DNA of 64,000 nt from positions 418,404 to 482,403 of the forward strand of contig ML996704.1 in NCBI GenBank assembly GCA_010356995.1, written 5' to 3'. The notes below the pieces were generated by a model. It was not told where the DNA came from and did not search any database. It saw nothing but the letters and a program-made list of their open reading frames with translations. Of this stretch, positions 57,068-64,000 are shown one piece after another. The translations under genes were made by a program, and so were the position numbers. Numbering within the stretch: the stretch's first letter is position 1; each line of letters starts with the position of its first letter. Source of the stretch: Trichodelitschia bisporula (lineage: Eukaryota; Ascomycota; Dothideomycetes; Phaeotrichales; Phaeotrichaceae).

Positions 57068-60000
57068 CTACTTCCGCACGACGAGATTCACAACTCGTCC
57101 CCCACGCACAACCACCAACCTAACCCTCCTCTCCGCCTCCCCCCCCCTCAACAACCCCAACCCCCCCGCTTGAGCAAGCACCTTCTCCCCCCACCCCCCC
57201 CCCTCCTCCCCAGGCTCACCTTCAACCCGCACAACCCCCCTCCTCCGCCCATTAACCTGCAGCACAACCTCCATCTCATTCACCCCCTTCCCACCTCCCC
57301 CTCCATCCACCTCAACCTCTCCCCTATCCGGCCACCCCGCCTCGAACACACCCCCCCCCCCCCCACCGGGATGGAGCACACGCCATGCCTCCTCCGCGAA
57401 AGCCGGACATACAGGTGCCATGGCCCGCACCAACACCGACACCGCCGTGGGCTCCGACCCCGCGCCATCCAGCGCATTGGTCAGCTTGATTAGATCGCTG
57501 ACGACGGTGTTGAGGCCCTCAGCGCGATCGAGTTTAGCCGTGACACTGGCAAGCGTAGCAGCTGCAAGGCGGCTCACATCCTCCCCCGCCTTCCCAACCC
57601 CCTTCTCCCCCGTCGTCTTCCCCTCCGCCCCCGCCGCCCGATGCACAACCCTCCAAACCCTCCCCAACCACCGTTCAACCCCCACAATCTTCCCCCCATC
57701 CCACTCCAACACCTCCCTCTCCGGCGCCCCAAACAGCACATGCGCACGCGTCGCATCCGCGCCATGCCGACTCAAACACACCCCGGGATCCACACCATTA
57801 TACTTACTCTTACTCATCTTCTCCCACCGCACAAGCGGCGTCTCCCCCGTCTCCACAATCCGCGGCTTCCCAGGCACACTCGTATCCACCTTCCCCGGTC
57901 TCAAAAACCTTCCCGTCCCGGGCTCAACAAACGTCCTCCCATGCACCATCCCCTGCGTCAACAGCTTCGTAAACGGCTCGGCGGGAGCCCCAGGCGACGG
58001 AGTCCACACCCCCTGCTTGGCCAGGAACTTAGCGACGAAGCGCGCGTACAGCAGGTGCAAGATCGCATGCTCCACGCCCCCGACGTATAAATCAACCGGC
58101 ATGAGCGCGGCAGCTGCTTCCGTGCTAAATGGTTCATTTACGTTGCCCGGGTCCGCAAAGCGCAGGAAGTACCAGCTCGAATCCATGAACGTGTCCATCG
58201 TATCCGTTTCGCGCTTCGCGGCACCCCCGCAGGTGGGGCAAGGCACATTGACCCACTCCTCCATCTGCGCGAGCGGACTCCCGCCCCGGCCGGAGAAGGC
58301 GCTGGCTGGGAGAGGGGGCAGCTCGACGGGTAATTCCTCGGCTGGGACGGGGACGGCACCGCAGGTCTCGCAGTGAATGATCGGGATCGGTGCGCCCCAG
58401 TAGCGCTGCCGGCTTATCAACCAGTCGCGTAGGCGCCATGAGGTTTGGGGCTCGGCGGCGCCGCTGGGGGAGAGGAGTGAGACGAGGATGTGGGCTGCAT
58501 GTGTGGAAGACTGGTATGCGAGGATGCCGGTTTCGGGGCCTAGTTGGCCGCGTGGCGTGAAGGGGAGGTTGGGGTTGGAAGGGTTGTTCTTGGGGAGGTC
58601 GGGTTCGGAAGTGTTGTTAGGGAGATTGGTTGTGGAAGTGTTGTTCTTAGGGAAGCCGGGTTCGGAAGTGTTGTTCTTAGGGAGATCGGCTTTGGAAGTG
58701 CCGGGTTCGGAAGGGTCGTCCTCAGGGTAGACGACGCGCGGGGCAGGCGCACCAGGCTGGTTCTCCACCCAGAAGTCCCAGTCCCGCACGTCATGTGCCG
58801 GCACGCCCATCACCGCCGCGGAGCCGTAGTCATCCAGCACGTACGGGGCGGCGTAGAGGGGCAGCGGGGCCGCGACGTGCTCGCACAGCTCCGGGGCAAA
58901 GTTCAGAACGTCCACATACCGCTTGAGGGGGTTTTCCGCCTCGACCGGGAGCCGCACACCGGCCTTCGAGTCCGCGGTCTCGGACGCCAGACCCGCGAGC
59001 GCAGCGGCCAGTCCCGGGTCCTGAGCCGCGAGGCCCGCGGCCAGTGGGTGCCGCGGCGAGACGGCGAGGTATGTCACGGCGGGGAGGGTGTCGGGCCTAG
59101 TGGTAAACGCCTCAATGGGCGCTTCGTCGCCTCGCGCGAAGCGTATCCGCGCGCCGGGCGATTTGCCGAGCCAATTGCGCTGCATGGCGAGGACGCGGTC
59201 TGGCCAGGCGCCGCCCTTCGCGAGAAGGTCTAAGTCGTCGTGCAGAGCGTCGGCGAAGGCTGTGATCTTTAGGAACCATTGCTTTAGCATTACTTTCTCG
59301 ACGACGGCGCCGGAGCGCCAGGAGCGGCCGGTGGCGTCGACCTGGGCTTGTTAGTTTGCGGGTTATGGTTTGGGTTTATAGAGGGGGCGGACCTGCTCGT
59401 TTGCCAGGACGGTTTTGTCGACTGGGTCGAAGTTGACGAGGGCTTCTTTTTGGTAGGCCAGGCCGGCTGAGTGAAGCATGAGGAATAGGCGCTGGGTGTG
59501 CTTGCAGTACGCAGGATCACACGTCATGAACTCCTACTCCCATCAGCCCTCTCCCGCGCCCAGATATTCACCACGCACCCGCTCCCAATCCCACCCGCCA
59601 TTCATCCCCTTCAACTGCTCCCTCATACTCCGCACATTCCCCTCCGTCCAGACCCTCGGATCAACGCCCCTCTCAATCGCCGCATTCTCCGCCGGGAGAC
59701 CAAACGCATCCCACCCAATCGGATGCACGACATTATGACCCCGCATGTACAAATACCTTGCCATAACGTCCGCAATCGTGTAAACGCGCAAGTGGCCCAT
59801 GTGCAGCGATCCCGAAGGGTAAGGAAACATAGGTAGGACATATTTCGGCTTCGCGCCCGCGGGCGCATCTTGCCGCCGGTAGCGCGCAAGCTTGGTGTCT
59901 TCCCATATAGCTTGCCATTTCTTGTCGAGAGCGGGAAGGTCGAGGGGTGGGATGCCGGGCTTGGAGGCGTGGGTGCGGAGCTGGTGGTGGGGATTACGGA

Positions 60001-60070
60001 GGTGCGCGTGGCAGAGGTTAGGGCGGGAGGCGCTGGCCCGGAGGGTGGTGAGGTTGATGAGGAGGCGCAT
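57068..60070 (-). CDS. NAM2: Mitochondrial leucyl-tRNA synthetase
   Basis: Class Ia synthetase charging mitochondrial tRNA-Leu. Three exons on the minus strand (60070-59579, 59533-59393, 59341-57068) give 968 residues. The N-terminal 40 residues ([18 protein letters not shown]) are Arg/Ser-rich and fit a mitochondrial presequence. The HIGH motif is HMGH at 90-93 in [15 protein letters not shown], and the KMSKS motif is at about 719-723. The CP1 editing domain has [16 protein letters not shown] Cys-rich stretch (HCETCGAV ... PCPTCGG) is typical of the bacterial-type enzyme. Two oddities: a 30-bp tandem repeat codes an Asn/Thr/Pro-rich insert at about residues 417-470, and a 14-C tract (57351-57364) codes a poly-Gly run before [12 protein letters not shown]. 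The C-terminal anticodon-side domain is otherwise complete. The identity is not in doubt; editing activity is not judged. Confidence 0.95.
57351..57364 (-). repeat. 14-C homopolymer inside the LeuRS coding sequence
   Basis: Fourteen uninterrupted C on the plus strand read as G on the coding strand and give a poly-Gly run. It lies in the C-terminal domain of the synthetase gene. Confidence 0.9.
58563..58730 (-). repeat. About six 21-30 bp tandem repeats in the LeuRS gene
   Basis: Units begin GGGAGGT, GGGAGAT or GGGAAGC and end with GAAGTGTTGTTCTTA-type sequence; the first four are 30, 27, 30 and 30 bp long and the last two are shorter. The array is in frame throughout and encodes repeats of the type LPKNNTSEP inserted in the synthetase. 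Confidence 0.85.
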
Positions 60071-60336
60071 TAGGCATGTCGGGTGCGAGGGCGGGCTACG
60101 GACGTGGCATCGGGGTGGAATGGTGGGATATTGTCGTCTTCGGTGTTTGAGGTCTTTTGACATGCATTTTAGACGTTGATGCCAAGATTTCGCGCTAGGA
60201 TCGCACGGCGACCCATGCAAGATCGATAGTACCGGGCTTCAGCCTTGCGTCATATCGAACATGCCAAAGCAGAAGAAATGGAAAGAATCATTTTCCGTCG
60301 TGCTCAATACTGTCTAGCAATTCAAATTAGATGCCA

Positions 60337-62180
60337 TTAAGTTGACAGAATCGCCATCATGTCCGGCGGCAATCCACTCCACGCCGCATCCTCCATTTCC
60401 GTAAACATCAACGGCCCATTCTCATGCCTAGTAATGCTCACCTTACGACTCTCCGTGTTCTGTACAACTGCGCGGATGCGACATATCAAAGCCCCTAATG
60501 CGCGCAGAATACTCGTATTCGCCCTCTCCCACGCCTCCATTCTCCCAGTCATGTCCACGATCTGTGTACCCCTAACCGCGCCCTCCCTAATCGAGCCGAT
60601 AATGACAGTCCGAGCCTGGCGGACCCACAGTCCAGGCATTAGAAGCAAAAAGTCAACTCCATAGCCGTCTACGTCCGCTTTGATCTCGATGATAGCGTCT
60701 TGCGAGACCAACCAACCCACCGGTTCGACCGTTAGCTTCCTGCCAGCGGCGGAGACAGTCTCAGATGCTAAGCGCCTATCGTCAGTTAACTTCGCAAGCA
60801 GCGCATCGGCGTCACCTCCAGCCCAACTCGAACTCTCTGTCACCTCTTCCGCCGCCTTCCCCTCCATAGCCTTCTCTTTAAGGTACCCATCACACTCCAT
60901 TCTAACCACGCACCTTAACCCTGCAAGATCATACCGCAGCACACGGTGATGCTTCGTGCGCTCCTTCACCTCCAAGTTCACGGTGGTATACTCCTCTAAA
61001 AACACATCCGCAAAGCGGGAGTTGTCAGGCTTCAGGAGCTCGGGAGAATTAATCCATCGCTCTAGAACCAACACCCCCCCAACCACCTGACCGCGCAACT
61101 GAAAACTCGCCTTTTGACCCTTCACAAACCTCAGCAGATGCAACAACGTCACCGAGCATCCGAAGAAATCCAGCTTCTCCAGCTTCGCCACCCCGTCGCA
61201 CGCTACTACCGCCCGTAGCGCTGGCTCCATTGGGTGCACCGGCCAGTATAGCGTGTTCGGATCACGCATGTACGTCTCGGTGCTCGATCTCAGCGGATGA
61301 TTGTTGGCGCGTGGCACCCACATGGGCGGACAGCCTGGCGCTGTCGTCAGCACGGTCACTAGCGCGCCGTAGACATACCGGGTGCTTCGATGGTCGGCTC
61401 GCCCCTGCGCAGCCAGTTGTATGATCCGATGGCTTCGACGTGGCGTATGAAGGGTGGGCCGGCGGCCGTGTCGTCTGGGACGTTGATTTGGGTGCGGTGC
61501 AGGTCATGGTACGAGCGGGGGACCAGGGCTGGCGAGCGGGAGGGCCGGTGGCTGGACGCCCGGTCGCGTCCCGGCTCCGGTGCGCCGTCTCGGTTTTGGG
61601 AGATGCCCGGTAAGTGGCCGGCGGGTTGGATATAGCTACCCTGTCCTCCGTAAGGGAGGTTGAGTGCGTGGCCGGTAGGTTGGTTATGGTCGCCTCGACC
61701 GCGTCCGCTATGGGGGTTGAGTGAGTAGTCGGCAGGTTGGGCATAGCTACCTTGGCCGCCGCGAGGGGGGTAGGGTAAGTGGTTGGTGGGTTGGGTATGG
61801 CTACCCCGACCGCCGCGAGGGAAGTTGAATGGATTGTGGGTAGGTTGAGGATAGCCACCCCGGCCGCCTTGAGGGGCGGAGAATGGGTAGTTGGTAGGTT
61901 GGGGATAGCCACCCTGGCCGCCGTGAGAAGGGTTGAGCGCGTGGTCGGTAGACTGGGTATGTCCACCTCGGTCACCTCGGCCACGGCCACGAGGGTGGTT
62001 GTGGAGGTCGCGATGGGGCTGGAAGGGCAACGCGGCGGGGTTGAGTGTGTGGTGGGTAGGTTGGATATGGCCATTTTCGATACCTCGACGACGACCGTGA
62101 GAGTGGTTGTTGCCATTTGTGATACCTCGGCCACGGCCGCGAGAGTGGTTGTTGAGGTCGCCGCGGGACGGGGAGGACAT
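60337..62180 (-). CDS. Repeat-rich fungal protein of unknown function
   Basis: Two exons on the minus strand (62180-61379 and 61334-60337) give 599 residues. The start ATG at 62180 (MSSPSRGDLNNH) is used because upstream in-frame codons lack an ATG. The first about 210 residues are Gly/Gln/Pro/Asn-rich, built from degenerate units such as GGRGGYPQPTHNPFNFPR. The second part opens at VEAIGSYNWLRRGEPTIEAPG, and the intron joins APG to CPPMWVPRANNH. This IGSYNWL...PTI.VPG...P.W pattern is one I recall from a fungal family often mislabelled geranylgeranyl pyrophosphate synthetase; no prenyl-transferase DDXXD motif is visible here. A role is not proposed. The C-terminal core (about residues 265-599) is globular with EYTTVNLEVKERTKHHRV. 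Confidence 0.75.
61600..62120 (-). repeat. Degenerate ~60 bp coding tandem repeats
   Basis: At least seven units of about 60-66 bp encode the pattern GGQG-Y-QPT-x4-NxPxGGRG. Units differ by substitutions and small in-frame length changes. They lie in the first exon of the repeat-rich gene. Confidence 0.8.
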
Positions 62181-63514
62181 GGCGAGGGGCTCGTTGTCAA
62201 TGAGAGTTGCGGCGCCAACTGTCAATCTATGGCTTGAAGATGTTCTGCAAATGGGGTTCTCGTGGGAATGATAGCGAATGGTCTGATAGTGGATGGTGTG
62301 ATAGTCAATGGTGTGATGGGGGAGTTAAAGATGGAGGATGTAGTCGGGATGGGATGGGTGGGAGTGGTATTGATATCAGATTGGGTGGTCACGCCTACAT
62401 CTTGCCAGGCTGGAGATACCTTGTCATCGTGGACGTCCCAGGGCAGCTACGGGCCGCAGCGTGGAGGAGGAGTGACTTGTGGGTTACTCCTGCCCGGTGA
62501 AGGAACTCGAGGCTGAGAGAGGCAGGGACGGAGTGCTGTGTACCGGTCCATGCTGCTTGGGGGACGCTATTCCCAGTGTAAGCACCCATTCACTGATTTA
62601 CAAAGAGAGGGGACAAAGACATAGAAGAGCTATGGGGTTAACATCTTATATTTTTCTTATATCCCTGGGGCAGACTGCGCTCGGGCTGCTGGCATGCGGT
62701 GCTCGAGGCTGAGAGGCAGGGCCGGCTTTGCTGCGTAGCGGTCGCCACCGCTTCGGAGTTCCATTCCAGCGTAAATACACACACTGGGTTACAGAGCGGA
62801 AGGACGGAGAGGTAGTAGCTGTGGGGTTAGCATCTCGTCTCCTTCCCATATTTGTTGGGTACGGATGTACTCAGGCGGCACTGAGTGGTAGGGATTGGAT
62901 TTTGTGTACGCAGTACTGGCTGATACGGTTTCGGAGACGCCTTTTCCAGTGTAAATACCCATGCTGCTTTGCAGAACGAGAGAACGGAGAGGTAAGATAA
63001 ATGTGGGACTGGTATCTCTTCTTTTTCCAATTTGATGGATAGACTGCACTCGGGCTGTTGGAATGCTCTGCCTTTCTGCGGACATAAGCCAGGACGCCGG
63101 AAAGGGACATAATTTTGGAAACAAAGGTCCGCAGCATATTACCGTTGCTCCGGAAAGCCACTGAACCATCTAGAAGACATTTTCTGGCATATCGATTGCT
63201 CCCTCAGGAGTGGACAGCAGATGGTGAAGGTTAAATGAAGCTTTCGCGGCGCGTCGCCCCTTTCCGCCCCGCCAACGCCTTTTCAACGGAAAGCCTCAGG
63301 CGCGCCAAGGCACCGACACGTTACCCAAAACGTCCTCATCCCATCATCAATGCGCCGCCAGCTCCGAAAGTCCATCTTCATCTTCACCTTTGAGATCAGA
63401 ACTCTCTGCCTCTCTCCCTCAATTGACCACTTCCACCTTCCCTCCCACAGCCTCCCCTCCCCGACCATGTAACCGCCTCCTCCTCCCCCCAACACCACAA
63501 CCACCACCAACACC
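62181..63514. other. Intergenic region between two divergent genes with ~170-195 bp repeats
   Basis: Apart from the tandem repeat block (about 62509-63080) no gene is supported. The last ~250 bp before 63515 are pyrimidine-rich and probably the leader of the transporter gene. Confidence 0.5.
62509..63080. repeat. Three diverged ~170-195 bp tandem repeats
   Basis: A unit starting GAGGCTGAGAGAGGCAGGGA at 62509 recurs as GAGGCTGAGAGGCAGGGCCG at about 62704 and, more diverged, as CACTGAGTGGTAGGGATTGG at about 62879. Within each follow TTCC(A)CAGTGTAAGCACCCAT-like sequence, an AGAG-rich block ending GGGTTAACATCT/GGGTTAGCATCT/GGACTGGTATCT, and a CAGACTGCGCTCGGGCTGCTGG-like end. Confidence 0.7.
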
Positions 63515-64000
63515 ATGCCACCGCGCGACTCCCTCGAGCTCGCCTCCCTAGCCTCCTCCACCCCCTCCCGCAGAAGCTCAACCTCCTCCTCAGCAAGCCG
63601 CACGCCCTCGTCCCGGCGCCTCTCCTTCTCCGATGACGACCCACTGAACCCCTCCGCCGCCGCTAACAACGGCGAATCACGACCAGACAGGCACCGCAGC
63701 TACTCCGTCTCCTCCGCCTTCGACTTCGCCAGCAACCTCTTCCCGCTCTCCTCCACCGCGGCAGGGTACACCGCGCTCGGCGGCCCGGCGCACGCGACTC
63801 TCGACCCCTCCGCCGCGCTCGCCGGCGCCTCGCTTGAGAAACACAAGTCCCTCACTTTCCTCAATGGCTTGAGCCTCGTCGTCGGCCTTATCATCGGCAG
63901 CGGCATCTTCTCGAGCCCCGCGCAGGTGAACACCAATGCCGGATCACCGGGCGCCTCGCTGATCGTGTGGGCCGTGGCCGGGATACTCGCCTGGACGGGC
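63515..64000 (+). CDS. Mup1-like amino acid permease (LAT family), truncated by window end
   Basis: Only the first 162 codons are present and the frame is open to the last base. The first ~105 residues form a Ser/Arg-rich hydrophilic tail. Then EKHKSLTFLNGLSLVVGLII begins helix 1, with GSGIFSSPAQVNTNAGSPGA, the helix-1 substrate-binding motif GSGIF, and WAVAGILAWTG of helix 2. This pattern belongs to the L-type/high-affinity methionine permease branch (Mup1-like) of the APC superfamily. The remaining helices lie outside the window, so the specificity is open. Start chosen as the first ATG of the frame (CACCATG). Confidence 0.85.
   Translation, partial: MPPRDSLELASLASSTPSRRSSTSSSASRTPSSRRLSFSDDDPLNPSAAANNGESRPDRHRSYSVSSAFDFASNLFPLSSTAAGYTALGGPAHATLDPSAALAGASLEKHKSLTFLNGLSLVVGLIIGSGIFSSPAQVNTNAGSPGASLIVWAVAGILAWTG

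Overview
The window is nuclear DNA of a filamentous ascomycete (Pezizomycotina). The evidence is short GT-AG introns of about 40-60 nt with CTAAC/CTGAC-type branch sites, compact genes on both strands, and typical fungal families: a Pma1-type proton pump, a PTH11/SAT4-like rhodopsin-fold membrane protein, a Fungal_N-domain protein, a serine-rich cupredoxin, a flavocytochrome-b2-like enzyme and a Vtc-type SPX protein. A class such as Dothideomycetes is possible but cannot be fixed from this sequence. I resolved 20 complete protein genes, one gene cut by the right edge, and two tRNA genes. Exon borders were chosen by splice consensus, reading phase and family similarity recalled from memory; no search was run.

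Layout. 1-7.3 kb: long leader and gene of the plasma-membrane H+-ATPase. 7.3-10.4 kb: an aldo-keto reductase converging on an APC-family permease. 10.4-14 kb: gene-poor, with tRNA-Arg(CCG) and a rhodopsin-fold membrane protein. 14.6-20.1 kb: three minus-strand genes (THEM6-like hotdog protein, eIF2D/Tma64, membrane-anchored cupredoxin). 20.1-27.7 kb: a 2.6 kb gap, a 1,042-residue Fungal_N coiled-coil protein and an intron-containing tRNA-Tyr(GTA). 27.7-33.5 kb: secreted alpha/beta hydrolase, SF3b subunit 2 and an RS/RD-rich protein. 33.9-37.6 kb: second-largest subunit of RNA polymerase III. 40.6-44.6 kb: nine-exon Pumilio protein. 45.7-51.9 kb: VTC subunit, a Nudix hydrolase divergent from it, and a cytochrome b5-containing 2-hydroxyacid dehydrogenase. 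54.5-56.1 kb: delta-12-type desaturase. 57-62.2 kb: mitochondrial leucyl-tRNA synthetase and a repeat-rich fungal protein. 63.5 kb to the edge: start of a Mup1-like amino-acid transporter.

Most genes are housekeeping: pH homeostasis, Pol III transcription, splicing, translation, mitochondrial aminoacylation, polyphosphate and lipid desaturation. They are not an operon-like system and no secondary-metabolite cluster is visible. I saw no LTR element, DNA transposon, CRISPR-like array or rRNA. The least ordinary features are small-scale: in-frame repeat expansions in the LeuRS and in the neighbouring repeat-rich gene, a diverged ~170-195 bp tandem repeat beside that gene, a duplicated 3' end of the dehydrogenase gene, introns whose retention keeps the frame, a G-quadruplex-like intron, and the uncharacterised Fungal_N protein.
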